From contig JAYSGB010000031.1 of NCBI GenBank assembly GCA_041913045.1, forward strand, positions 1 to 48,561: DNA of 48,561 nucleotides, read 5' to 3'. This stretch comes from CAMLOF01 sp041913045 (lineage in GTDB: Bacteria; Pseudomonadota; Gammaproteobacteria; Burkholderiales; Burkholderiaceae_C). Positions 20,097 through 28,395 of this stretch are shown here, piece by piece. A model generated the notes under the pieces. The model had not been told where the DNA came from, searched no databases, and saw only the letters and a program-made list of their open reading frames with translations. A program made the position numbers and the translations under genes. How positions within the stretch are numbered: position 1 is the stretch's first letter; each line of letters starts with the position of its first letter.

Positions 20097-22991
20097 ATGT
20101 CCGACGCCAAAGCCAACGCCCCTCAGTCCGGCCCCGACCACAGCAAGACGCTGAACCTGCCCGACACCCCCTTTCCCATGCGCGGCAACCTGCCGCAGCG
20201 CGAGCCGGACTGGGTGAAGCAGTGGGAAGAGCAAGGCATCTACCGCCGCCTGCGCGACGCCCGCGTGGGCGCGCCCAAGTTCATCCTGCACGACGGCCCG
20301 CCCTACGCCAACGGCCAGATCCACATCGGCCACGCCGTCAACAAGGTGCTCAAGGACATGATCGTCAAGGCCCGCCAGCTGGCCGGCTTTGACGCCCAGT
20401 ACATCCCGGGCTGGGACTGCCACGGCCTGCCGATCGAGAACGCCATCGAAAAACTGCACGGCCGGGGCCTGCAGCGCGACGAGATGCAGGCCAAGAGCCG
20501 CGCGTTCGCCACCGAGCAGATCGGCCAGCAGATGGCCGACTTCAAGCGCCTGGGCGTGCTGGGTCAGTGGGACAACCCCTACAAGACCATGGCGTTTGCC
20601 ACCGAAGCCAATGAAATCCGCGCCTTCAAGCGTGTGATGGAGCGCGGCTTCGTGTACCGTGGCCTGAAGCCCGTGTACTGGTGCTTTGACTGCGGCTCCT
20701 CGCTGGCCGAATTCGAGATCGAATACCAGGACAAGAAGAGCCAGACGCTGGACGTGGGCTTCCCCTGCGCTGAACCGGCCAAGCTGCTGCAGGCTTTCTT
20801 CGGCCAAAGCGGCCTGCCGCACGCCGACACAGCTGGCCTGCAAGACAAGCCGATGTTCGTGGTGATCTGGACCACCACGGCCTGGACCATTCCCGCCAAC
20901 CAGGCGCTCAACCTCAACCCCGAGCTGACCTACGCGCTGGTCGACACCCCGCGTGGCCTGCTGGTGCTGGCCGAATCGCTGGTGGAAAAGTGCCTGGAGC
21001 GCTACCAGCTGGAAGGCACCGTGCTGGCTACTGCCCAAGGCCGCACGCTGGAGATGATCCACTTCAAGCACCCGCTGGCGCACGTGCACCCGGGTTACGA
21101 CCGCTTGAGCCCCATCTACCTGGCCGACTACGCCACCGCCGACGACGGCACGGGTATCGTGCACTCCTCGCCCGCCTACGGTGTGGACGACTTCAACTCC
21201 TGCGTGGCGCATGGGCTGAAGTACGACGACATCCTCAACCCCGTACAGGGCAACGGCCAGTACGAAGATGCGCTGCCCCTGTTCGGCGGCATGAACATCT
21301 GGAAGGCTGCGCCTGTCGTCATCGACACGCTGCGCGAACACGACCGCCTGTTCGCCACCGAGACCATCACCCACAGCTACCCGCACTGCTGGCGCCACAA
21401 GACGCCGGTGATCTACCGCGCCGCTGCGCAATGGTTCGTGCGCATGGACGAGGGCGAGGGCATCTTCACCAAGGACAAGGCCGCCAAGACGCTGCGCCAG
21501 TTGGCCCTGGAGGCGATCGAACACACCAGCTTCTACCCGGAGAACGGTCGTGCCCGCCTGCGGGACATGATCGCCAACCGGCCCGACTGGTGCATCAGCC
21601 GCCAGCGCAGCTGGGGTGTGCCCCTGCCCTTCCTGCTGCACGTAGACAGCGGTGAGCCGCACCCACGCACGCCCGAGATCATCGACCTGGCCGCCGAGGT
21701 GGTGGAGACTGGCGGCATCGAGGCCTGGAGCAAGCTGAGCGTGGCGGACATTCTCGCGCGCATTGGCGACGGCACCGACCCGGCCACCTACAGCAAGAGC
21801 ACCGACATTCTGGAAGTGTGGTTCGACTCGGGCACCACGCACACCACCGTGCTCAAGGGCAGCCACGCAGGCAGCGGCCACGACAGCGGCCCCGAGGCCG
21901 ACCTGTACCTGGAAGGCCATGACCAGCACCGCGGCTGGTTCCACAGCTCGCTGCTCACCGCCTGCGCCATGTACGACCGCGCGCCCTACAAGGGCCTGCT
22001 GACCCACGGCTTCACAGTGGACGGTCAGGGCCGCAAGATGAGCAAGAGCGTGGGCAACGTGGTGGCACCGCAGCAGGTCAGCTCCAAGATGGGCGCCGAG
22101 ATCATCCGCCTTTGGGTGGCCGCCACCGACTATTCTGGCGACCTGGGCATCGACGACAAGATCCTGGCCCGCGTGGTGGACGCCTACCGCCGCATCCGCA
22201 ACACGCTGCGCTTCCTGCTGGCCAACATCAGCGACTTCGACCCGGCGCAGGACGCCGTGCCCGTGGAGCAGATGCTGGAGATCGACCGCTACGCGCTGAG
22301 CCGCGCGGCGCAGTTCCAGGCCGACGTGCTGGCGCACTACCACGTGTACGAGTTCCACCCGGTGGTGGCCAAGCTTCAGGTGTATTGCTCCGAAGACCTG
22401 GGCGCGTTCTACCTGGACGTGCTGAAGGACCGCCTCTACACCACGGCGCCCAAGAGCCTGGCTCGCCGCAGTGCGCAAACCGCGCTGCACCAGATCACCC
22501 ATGCCATGCTGCGCTGGATGGCGCCCTTCCTGAGCTTCACCGCCGAAGAGGCCTGGGCGCTGGCGGGCAACACCCCGTCCATCTTCACCGAAACCTACCT
22601 GCAACTGGGCACCCCCAACGAGGCGCTGCTGGCCAAGTGGAGCCGCGTGCTGGAGCTGCGCGCCACAGTGAACAAGGCCATTGAGGACGTGCGTGCCGCC
22701 GGCAACGTGGGCTCGTCGCTCCAGGCCACTGTGGCGTTGACCGTGGGCGCAGAAGACTTCGCACTGCTGCAAAGCCTGGGCGACGACCTGAAGTTCGTCT
22801 TCATCGTCTCTGCCATCACGCTGCAACAGGGCGCAGAACTCGCGGTGGAGGTAACCCCATCCGGCGCCGCCAAGTGCGGCCGCTGCTGGCACTACCGCGA
22901 CGATGTGGGCCACGACGCCGCCCACCCCGACCTGTGCGGCCGCTGCACCAGCAACCTGTACGGCGCGGGTGAAGCCCGCACCGTGGCCTGA
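20097..22991 (+). CDS. ileS: Isoleucyl-tRNA synthetase
   Basis: This class I synthetase charges tRNA-Ile and edits mischarged valine. The 964-residue protein has HIGH (residues 76-79, in PYANGQIHIGH), the CP1 editing domain with WTTTAWTIPANQAL, KMSKS (about 647-651) and a C-terminal zinc finger with two CxxC pairs (from C927: CGRCWHYRDD ... CGRC). This corresponds to the bacterial-type enzyme rather than the mupirocin-resistant eukaryotic-like one. The start at 20097 (MSDAKANAP) was preferred over an in-frame codon 72 bases upstream; the ribosome-binding site is weak for both. lspA starts 10 bases after the stop. Confidence 0.97.
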   Translation: MSDAKANAPQSGPDHSKTLNLPDTPFPMRGNLPQREPDWVKQWEEQGIYRRLRDARVGAPKFILHDGPPYANGQIHIGHAVNKVLKDMIVKARQLAGFDAQYIPGWDCHGLPIENAIEKLHGRGLQRDEMQAKSRAFATEQIGQQMADFKRLGVLGQWDNPYKTMAFATEANEIRAFKRVMERGFVYRGLKPVYWCFDCGSSLAEFEIEYQDKKSQTLDVGFPCAEPAKLLQAFFGQSGLPHADTAGLQDKPMFVVIWTTTAWTIPANQALNLNPELTYALVDTPRGLLVLAESLVEKCLERYQLEGTVLATAQGRTLEMIHFKHPLAHVHPGYDRLSPIYLADYATADDGTGIVHSSPAYGVDDFNSCVAHGLKYDDILNPVQGNGQYEDALPLFGGMNIWKAAPVVIDTLREHDRLFATETITHSYPHCWRHKTPVIYRAAAQWFVRMDEGEGIFTKDKAAKTLRQLALEAIEHTSFYPENGRARLRDMIANRPDWCISRQRSWGVPLPFLLHVDSGEPHPRTPEIIDLAAEVVETGGIEAWSKLSVADILARIGDGTDPATYSKSTDILEVWFDSGTTHTTVLKGSHAGSGHDSGPEADLYLEGHDQHRGWFHSSLLTACAMYDRAPYKGLLTHGFTVDGQGRKMSKSVGNVVAPQQVSSKMGAEIIRLWVAATDYSGDLGIDDKILARVVDAYRRIRNTLRFLLANISDFDPAQDAVPVEQMLEIDRYALSRAAQFQADVLAHYHVYEFHPVVAKLQVYCSEDLGAFYLDVLKDRLYTTAPKSLARRSAQTALHQITHAMLRWMAPFLSFTAEEAWALAGNTPSIFTETYLQLGTPNEALLAKWSRVLELRATVNKAIEDVRAAGNVGSSLQATVALTVGAEDFALLQSLGDDLKFVFIVSAITLQQGAELAVEVTPSGAAKCGRCWHYRDDVGHDAAHPDLCGRCTSNLYGAGEARTVA

Positions 22992-23001
22992 AGGCACGCG
23001 C

Positions 23002-23511
23002 ATGGGCAAGGCATCCTCCAAAGGCATGCTCACCTGGCTGGGCCTGGCATTCCTCGTCCTGCTGGTGGACCAGTTCACCAAGGTGCTGATCCTGGGCTAC
23101 TACCGCCCGGGTGAAGCCACCTATGTCACGACGTTCTTCAACATCGTGCGGGTGCACAACACTGGCGCGGCGTTTTCCTTCCTGGCCAACGCGGGGGGTT
23201 GGCAGCGCTGGTTCTTCACCGTCATTGGGCTGGTGGCGGCAGCATTCATTTTGTGGATGCTGCGCTCCCACCACGGGCAGAAGCTATTCGCCTTCTCATT
23301 GAGCTGCCTGCTGGGCGGCGCCGTGGGCAACGTGGTGGACCGCCTGCTGCACGGCTACGTGGTGGACATGCTGGACTTCCACTGGCGCTTCCTGTCGCCG
23401 GTGTTCCCTGGCGGGCATTTCCCCGCCTTCAACGTGGCCGACGCAGCCATCACCGCTGGCGCCATCGGCCTCATCCTGGACGAACTGCTGCGCGTGCGGC
23501 GCACGGGCTGA
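23002..23511 (+). CDS. lspA: Lipoprotein signal peptidase (signal peptidase II)
   Basis: This inner-membrane aspartic protease cleaves prolipoprotein signal peptides before the lipidated cysteine. The 169-residue protein has four hydrophobic segments. The two catalytic aspartates are in place: D122 in HGYVVDMLDF after the NVVDRL motif, and D147 in FNVADAAI. VRVHNTGAAFSFL is the usual second conserved block. The start at 23002 gives the family length and lies 10 bases after the ileS stop, so it is probably co-translated with ileS; AAGG precedes it. Confidence 0.96.
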   Translation: MGKASSKGMLTWLGLAFLVLLVDQFTKVLILGYYRPGEATYVTTFFNIVRVHNTGAAFSFLANAGGWQRWFFTVIGLVAAAFILWMLRSHHGQKLFAFSLSCLLGGAVGNVVDRLLHGYVVDMLDFHWRFLSPVFPGGHFPAFNVADAAITAGAIGLILDELLRVRRTG

Positions 23512-23527
23512 CGGTAGCCCCGGGTGT

Positions 23528-24195
23528 TCAAGCAGCCAGCCGCAGGCTGCGCTTGTTGGCGACCCTGAGGGCAACAGCGTCTGGCAGGGCTGGTGCCTGA
23601 TTCGCGCCGTCCAACTGCGAAACCGCCAAATTGATCTGCGAAAGCCCAGCCAACTGTTCCTGCGCCGCGTGGCTGATTTCAGTGACGATGCCATTGACCT
23701 GACGCACACCTTCCACCGTCTGGTCCATCACGCTGCGAACCGCCAGTGTGCGCGCTTCGCCATCGTTGACCTTGCTGGTTGACTCGTCGATGAGCGTTTT
23801 GATTTCCCTGGCCGCCATGGAAACGCGCTGCGCCGGTGAACGCACCTCGCACGCGACCACGGCAAACCCGCGCCCCTGGTCTCCGGCGCGCGCGGCTTCC
23901 ACTGCAGCATTGAGCGCCAGGATGTTGGTCTGGAACGCGATGCCGTCAATGACCTGCGTGATGTCCCCAATCCGTGCCGAAGACACTTGGATTTCGCGCA
24001 TAGTGCTGCCCAGGCTTCCACTGCCTCGCTGCCGCGGTGGACTGTGTCGTTGACAGCCGTTGCCATGGCACTGGCTTGACGGGTCGAATCAACCGTCTGC
24101 CGAACAGTTTCCGTGATCTGGGTCAGCGATGCTGCCGTCTCCTCAAGGTTGCTGGCCTGCGCCTCGGAGCGCTGGGACAGGTCCAGGTTGCGTGG
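23528..24195 (-). pseudogene. Methyl-accepting chemotaxis protein remnant (5'-truncated, frameshifted)
   Basis: Only the cytoplasmic signalling part of a chemotaxis receptor remains. From 24195 downward the translation reads LDLSQRSEAQASNLEET and continues through the methylation-helix region. Near 24010 the frame changes by one base: one frame reads GSEAVEAW, and the receptor similarity resumes in another as MREIQVSSARIGDI. The hairpin tip is well preserved (IDGIAFQTNILALNAAVEAARAG). The C-terminus is short: after VSQLDGAN it jumps to ALPDAVALRVANK, which suggests an internal deletion. The ligand-binding and membrane parts are absent, and similarity stops where an AT-rich stretch begins. It is unlikely to be a working receptor. 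Confidence 0.8.
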
Positions 24196-24501
24196 AGAAA
24201 TATGTTTTAGTGATTCGCATCAGACATTAATCAAAATCAATTTCATTTTTTATGATAATTTAATGAAAAAATATGATAAATGCCATGGGGATTAATCTGG
24301 CATTCAGAATACTCTTGGGTATGTTCGTTTTGTTCATGAGGGCAGTTGGGGCTGGCAAGCCATGAATCACAAATTTCTCAAACCGCTAAAATCAGCAACC
24401 AAGAGGGTGCCCCGCCTCTGTTCACCCCTCAACGCCGCCATTCCTGCATGACCGCCCATCAAACCGCGCCGCTGGACCACGAAACCTCCCCGCTACCTTG
24501 C
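24196..24501. other. AT-rich intergenic segment next to the receptor remnant
   Basis: No gene is supported here. Bases 24221-24280 contain only 9 G or C in 60, against a clearly GC-rich genome. The stretch holds a direct repeat TATGATAA (24251-24258 and 24272-24279, 21 bases apart), an inverted repeat AATGCC/GGCATT (24279-24304) and a near match to an FNR/ANR site, TTAATCAAAATCAA (24227-24240). The sequence returns to normal composition by about 24390. It could be a promoter region for the secreted-protein gene, a scar of an inserted element, or both. Confidence 0.6.
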
Positions 24502-24936
24502 ATGAAGCCCAACGGCGTGCGCCGGGCCTCGGGCCGTTGGCTCACGTTGGCCATGGTGTGTCTGCCCGCCACGTTTGCCGTGGCGCAGCCCATTCTTTGC
24601 CATGTGTCTTATGCGGGCGCCACGCGGACACTCGTCGTCCCGGCCATTACTCAGGCCGAGGACGTGGAGCCGCAGTTGCAGGGTTCGTCGTTCCTGCTCA
24701 AGGTGGTGAACAAAGCCACCCCTTTCGAGGAACCGGTGGTGCGTGTGAGCACCTACGCGGTGCTGGGCAACGAGCCGTTCTTGCTTCACCAGGCCAGCTA
24801 CCGCCGCGCGCAGGCTCGGTCCGCCGATGCCGCACACGGCTTCACCGGCCTGCAAGCCGTGCAAGAACCCCTGCGCGGCAACGAATTGCGTTACTGGTGC
24901 GAGACCGGCGAGGCCATCAAGGCAGCAGCACGGTAG
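24502..24936 (+). CDS. Small secreted or periplasmic hypothetical protein
   Basis: With the start at 24502 this is a 144-residue protein with a signal peptide: a basic start (KPNGVRRASGR), hydrophobic core and cleavage likely after FAVA. Two cysteines near the ends of the mature chain (ILCHVSYAG and RYWCETG) could pair. I recognise no domain. In-frame starts at 24448 and 24346 exist but would bury the signal peptide; none has a good ribosome-binding site, so the start is uncertain. The 3' end overlaps the convergent oxidoreductase gene by 20 bases. Confidence 0.6.
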   Translation: MKPNGVRRASGRWLTLAMVCLPATFAVAQPILCHVSYAGATRTLVVPAITQAEDVEPQLQGSSFLLKVVNKATPFEEPVVRVSTYAVLGNEPFLLHQASYRRAQARSADAAHGFTGLQAVQEPLRGNELRYWCETGEAIKAAAR

Positions 24937-25909
24937 AGCCGGTGGTCTTGCGGGCCTCCAGGTCGCGATGTGCCTGCTGAACCTGCTCCAGCGGATAGCG
25001 CTGCTCCACGTGGATCTTGACCTGCCCGCTGCCGACCACCGCAAAAAGGTCGTCAGCCATGGATTGCGTACGCTCGCGGCTGGTGATGTGGCTGAACAGC
25101 GTCTGGCGCGTCACGTAGATCGAGCCCTTGGCCGCCAGCATGGCCGGTGCGAACGGTGGCACAGGGCCTGAAGCGTTGCCAAAAGCCACCATCAGCCCGA
25201 AAGGCGAGAGGCAGTCGAGCGATTTGTCCCAGGTGTCCTTGCCCACCGAGTCGTACACGACCTTTACGCCTTTGCCGCCCGTGATTTCTTTCACGCGCGG
25301 CAAAAAGTCGTCGGTGTTGTAGTTGATGACGTGTGCAGCACCGTTGGCACGCGCCAGTTCGCACTTGGCGTCGGAGCCTGCCGTGCCGATGAGTTGCAGA
25401 CCCAGCGCCTTGGCCCACTGGCAAGCGATCAACCCCACCCCGCCCGCTGCAGCGTGGAACAGAACGAAATCCCCTGGATGCAAGCCTTCAACAGGCGGGC
25501 AACGCTTGAGCAGGTATTGCGCCGTGAGGCCCTTGAGCATCATGGCCGCGCCTTCCTCGAAAGAAATGTTGTCGGGCAGGCGGCAGACGTTCATCGCGGG
25601 CATCACGCGCACGTCGCAGTAGGCGCCCGGCGGCTGGCTGGCGTACGCCGCACGGTCGCCGGGCCGCAGGTGTGTCACTCCTTCGCCCACTGCCTCCACA
25701 ATGCCCGCGCCTTCCATACCCAGCTGCAGCGGCAGGGGCAAGGCGTACAAGCCGGTCCGCTGATAGACGTCAATGAAATTCAGGCCGATGGCATGGTGGC
25801 GGATGCACACCTCACCCGGGCCGGGGTCGCCCACAGTCACCTCGACGAGTTTCATCTGTTCGGGGCCGCCGGGCTGATCGATACGCACGGCGCGGCTGGT
25901 GATGCTCAT
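24917..25909 (-). CDS. NADPH:quinone oxidoreductase (zeta-crystallin-like)
   Basis: This 330-residue zinc-free medium-chain dehydrogenase would reduce quinones with NADPH. The N-terminal GroES-like domain has GLNFIDVYQRTGLY, a hallmark of quinone oxidoreductases, and the Rossmann fold has AAAGGVGLIACQWAKALG. The cysteines that bind structural and catalytic zinc in alcohol dehydrogenases are absent. The start at 25909 is supported by AGGAGA about 9 bases upstream; a longer in-frame reading from 25978 adds unrelated residues. Its stop overlaps the end of the convergent secreted-protein gene. Confidence 0.9.
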   Translation of the reverse strand: MSITSRAVRIDQPGGPEQMKLVEVTVGDPGPGEVCIRHHAIGLNFIDVYQRTGLYALPLPLQLGMEGAGIVEAVGEGVTHLRPGDRAAYASQPPGAYCDVRVMPAMNVCRLPDNISFEEGAAMMLKGLTAQYLLKRCPPVEGLHPGDFVLFHAAAGGVGLIACQWAKALGLQLIGTAGSDAKCELARANGAAHVINYNTDDFLPRVKEITGGKGVKVVYDSVGKDTWDKSLDCLSPFGLMVAFGNASGPVPPFAPAMLAAKGSIYVTRQTLFSHITSRERTQSMADDLFAVVGSGQVKIHVEQRYPLEQVQQAHRDLEARKTTGSTVLLP

Positions 25910-26017
25910 GGATGTCGTCTCCTGCAGAAATTGGAACCCTGCAATGGTGCCACGCAGGTGACGCGAAGGTGTCCCCATGGGGTCAATGCCCCTGCCGCGC
26001 TTGATACAGTGCAGTGC

Positions 26018-26950
26018 ATGTCATCTCCAGCCCCCGCACGCCTTGACGCCGCCACGGCCCTGCTGCTCGTTGTTCCGCCGCTGATGTGGGCGGGCAACGC
26101 GGTGGTGGGGCGCCTGGCCGCACCCTGGATACCCCCCGTCACGTTCAACTTTCTGCGCTGGGTGCTGGCCTTTGCCATGCTGCTGCCCCTGGCGGCGTGG
26201 GTGCTGCGCCGAGGCAGCCCACTGTGGCGCGAATGGCGGCGCTTCGCCCTGCTGGGCCTGCTGGCCATTGCGGGCTACAACATGCTGCAGTACCTGGCGC
26301 TCAAAACGTCCACCCCCACCAACGTGACGCTGGTGGCATCCAGCATGCCGGTATGGATGCTGCTGGTGGGCCGACTGTTCTTCCACGCCCCCATAAAACG
26401 GCAGTCACTGCTGGGCGCGGCATTGTCGCTGTCGGGCGTGACGGTGGTGCTCACCCAGGGTCACCTAGAGCGCTTGATGTCGCTGCAACTGGTGCCGGGC
26501 GACGCCTGGATGCTGCTGGCCTCGCTGGTATGGGCGTGCTACAGCTGGCTGCTGACGCGGCGCGACGAATCCGCCGAGATCCGCAACGACTGGGCCGCGT
26601 TCCTGCTCGCGCAGGTGGTGATGGGCTTGGTATGGGCGTCGGCGCTGACCGCCGGGGAATGGGCCTGGCTGGGGGCCGCTGGCGCGCCCGAGCCCTGGAT
26701 TCACTGGAGCTGGGCGCTGGCGGCCGTGCTGGTGTTTGTGGCCCTGGGCCCCTCGCTCGCGGCCTATCGCTGCTGGGGCATCGGCGTGCAGCGCGCAGGG
26801 CCCACGGTGGCCAGCTTCTTCAACAACCTCACGCCTTTGTTTGCCGCTACCTTGTCCGCGGCCTTTCTGGGGGAGCCACCCCGGGTGTACCACGGGGTGG
26901 CGTTCGCACTCATCGTGGCAGGGATCGTGGTGTCGTCGCTGCGGCGCTGA
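26018..26950 (+). CDS. EamA/DMT-family transporter
   Basis: This inner-membrane exporter of the drug/metabolite transporter superfamily has 310 residues and about ten transmembrane segments in two EamA repeats. Typical sequences are PPLMWAGNAVVGRLAA in the first helix, YNMLQYLALKTSTPTNVTLV in the third and fourth, and NLTPLFAATLSAAFLGEPP in the second repeat. The substrate is not predictable from sequence. The start at 26018 places the first helix near the N-terminus. It is divergent from the quinone oxidoreductase gene, with 108 bases between the starts, and convergent with the cold-shock fusion gene. Confidence 0.88.
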   Translation: MSSPAPARLDAATALLLVVPPLMWAGNAVVGRLAAPWIPPVTFNFLRWVLAFAMLLPLAAWVLRRGSPLWREWRRFALLGLLAIAGYNMLQYLALKTSTPTNVTLVASSMPVWMLLVGRLFFHAPIKRQSLLGAALSLSGVTVVLTQGHLERLMSLQLVPGDAWMLLASLVWACYSWLLTRRDESAEIRNDWAAFLLAQVVMGLVWASALTAGEWAWLGAAGAPEPWIHWSWALAAVLVFVALGPSLAAYRCWGIGVQRAGPTVASFFNNLTPLFAATLSAAFLGEPPRVYHGVAFALIVAGIVVSSLRR

Positions 26951-26962
26951 GTTTGCTCAGGT

Positions 26963-27550
26963 TCAATTACCAGGCAAACCGGTGCACCATTGCTGTTCGC
27001 AAGGCTCCCCGTCATTGTTCCCATCCATTTGCACGCCAGGGCAATGCTTTAAAAAGTAACGTGCTTCTGCGCAAGATGTCATCTGAGAACAATGGGTCCG
27101 GCCATCGCAGCGAAAAGGAGCAGTCTGTTCATTAATGCCCGGCTTTGCTGAGAAAGGCCCAGACTGCACCACGGTTGGAGAGGATTGTTGATCTCCGAGC
27201 CCGTAATACCCCCAGGCAAGGGCTGCGCCCAGCAAAACCAATACTCCAAAAAGCGGCATACGCTTTCGGTGATGATTGTTCCTGCGCGCGCGTTCGCGTA
27301 GTGACGACACGCCATCAGCAGGTGCCTGCCGCCGGAAACCAGTGCTACTGCGCTGTACACGAACAGCACGTTTTCTGCCATCAGCCCCGGCCTCCACCTC
27401 AAACGAAACAGCGTCGTTCAAGACAGGGCGGCCGCTATCCCTTGGGAACGCTGAAACATGGACAAACAGTTCCTCCCCCCCTTGAGCGGGAGAGATGAAG
27501 CCGAATCCCTTTTCATCGTTCCATCGTTTGAGTGTTCCCTCAAATCGCAT
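26963..27550 (-). CDS. Cold-shock domain / Excalibur domain membrane protein
   Basis: This 195-residue protein joins three modules. Residues 1-66 form a cold-shock nucleic-acid-binding domain with both RNA motifs (KGFGFI at 14-19, LFVHVS at 28-33). A basic linker leads to one transmembrane helix (about 98-117). The C-terminal part (148-189) is an Excalibur-type calcium module: CDGRTHC, CAEARYFLKHCPG and MDGNNDGEPCE, with six or more cysteines, presumably exposed to the periplasm. GGAGG lies just before the ATG. The function is unknown; the layout suggests a membrane-anchored RNA or DNA binder with an extracytoplasmic calcium sensor. Confidence 0.88.
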   Translation of the reverse strand: MRFEGTLKRWNDEKGFGFISPAQGGEELFVHVSAFPRDSGRPVLNDAVSFEVEAGADGRKRAVRVQRSSTGFRRQAPADGVSSLRERARRNNHHRKRMPLFGVLVLLGAALAWGYYGLGDQQSSPTVVQSGPFSAKPGINEQTAPFRCDGRTHCSQMTSCAEARYFLKHCPGVQMDGNNDGEPCEQQWCTGLPGN

Positions 27551-27569
27551 TACGCCTCCCTGAATGTCC

Positions 27570-28364
27570 TCAATAAGTGCCAGGATACAGCCCACCGTCG
27601 GGCAAGATGTTCTGGCCGTTGATGTAACCCGCGTGCACGCTGCAAAGAAAGGCGCAGATGGCACCGAATTCTTCGGGTGTGCCAAAGCGCCGCGCCGGGA
27701 TTTGTGCCGCTTGCGTGGCGCGCACGTCTTCCAGCGGTTTGCCGGTTTTTTGTGCTGCACCCACCATGGTCGCTTTGAGGCGGTCGGTGTCGAACTTGCC
27801 CGGCAAAAGGTTGTTGATGGTGACGCCGCGCGCGGCGATGGGGCTGCGTGCCAGCCCGGCCACGAAGCCGGTCAGGCCGCTGCGCGCGCCGTTGCTCAGA
27901 CCCAGGATGTCGATGGGCGCCTTCACCGCGCTGCTGGTGATGTTGACGATGCGCCCGAAACCACGCTCGGCCATGCCGTCCACCGTGGCCTTGATCAGTT
28001 CGATGGGGGTGAGCATGTTGGCGTCCACCGCCTTCAACCACTCTTCACGGCCCCACTGTCGGAAGTCGCCCGGCGGCGGACCGCCCGCGTTGGTCACGAC
28101 GATGTCGAAAGCCCGGCCCGGCCCGCCAGGCACATTGAACAGTGCCTCGCGGCCGGCCTCGGTGGTCACGTCCGCAGCCACGGTGAGCACCTGGCCAATG
28201 GCCTGGGCACGCAACGCAACAGCGGCATCCTCCAGGGCCTGCGCGCCGCGCGCCGCCATCACCACGTTCACGCCCTCCAACGCCAAGGCCCTTGCGCAGC
28301 CCCAGCCCAAACCCTTGCTGGCGCCGCACACCAGCGCCCATTTGCCCGTCAAACCCAGATCCAT
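27570..28364 (-). CDS. Short-chain dehydrogenase/reductase lacking the YxxxK pair
   Basis: This 264-residue Rossmann-fold protein has the N-terminal NAD(P) motif GASKGLG (about 14-20), the NAG motif (VTNAGGPPPG) and the family Ser (NITSS, residues 144-145). At the catalytic position the usual Tyr-x-x-x-Lys reads S157-N-G-A-R161, so both the Tyr and the Lys are replaced. A subgroup of SDRs shares a similar L-S-N-x-x-R signature, so this is probably a family trait and not a lesion. Substrate and activity are unknown. AGGAG precedes the start. It is the last gene of a same-strand run that begins at tatD. Confidence 0.85.
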   Translation of the reverse strand: MDLGLTGKWALVCGASKGLGWGCARALALEGVNVVMAARGAQALEDAAVALRAQAIGQVLTVAADVTTEAGREALFNVPGGPGRAFDIVVTNAGGPPPGDFRQWGREEWLKAVDANMLTPIELIKATVDGMAERGFGRIVNITSSAVKAPIDILGLSNGARSGLTGFVAGLARSPIAARGVTINNLLPGKFDTDRLKATMVGAAQKTGKPLEDVRATQAAQIPARRFGTPEEFGAICAFLCSVHAGYINGQNILPDGGLYPGTY

Positions 28365-28395
28365 GTCTCGTTACTCCTGTGTTGTCGTCGAATAA

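Noticed and set aside
18864..23081. A 1,405-codon open frame on the minus strand opposite ribF, ileS and lspA
   Set aside because: It is antisense to three well-supported genes, its product has no recognisable domain and is dominated by His/Gln/Ala/Val. Long antisense frames are expected in GC-rich coding DNA.
24264..24296. Ten-codon peptide MKKYDKCHGD in the AT-rich island
   Set aside because: It has no ribosome-binding site and is too short to separate from chance in this composition.
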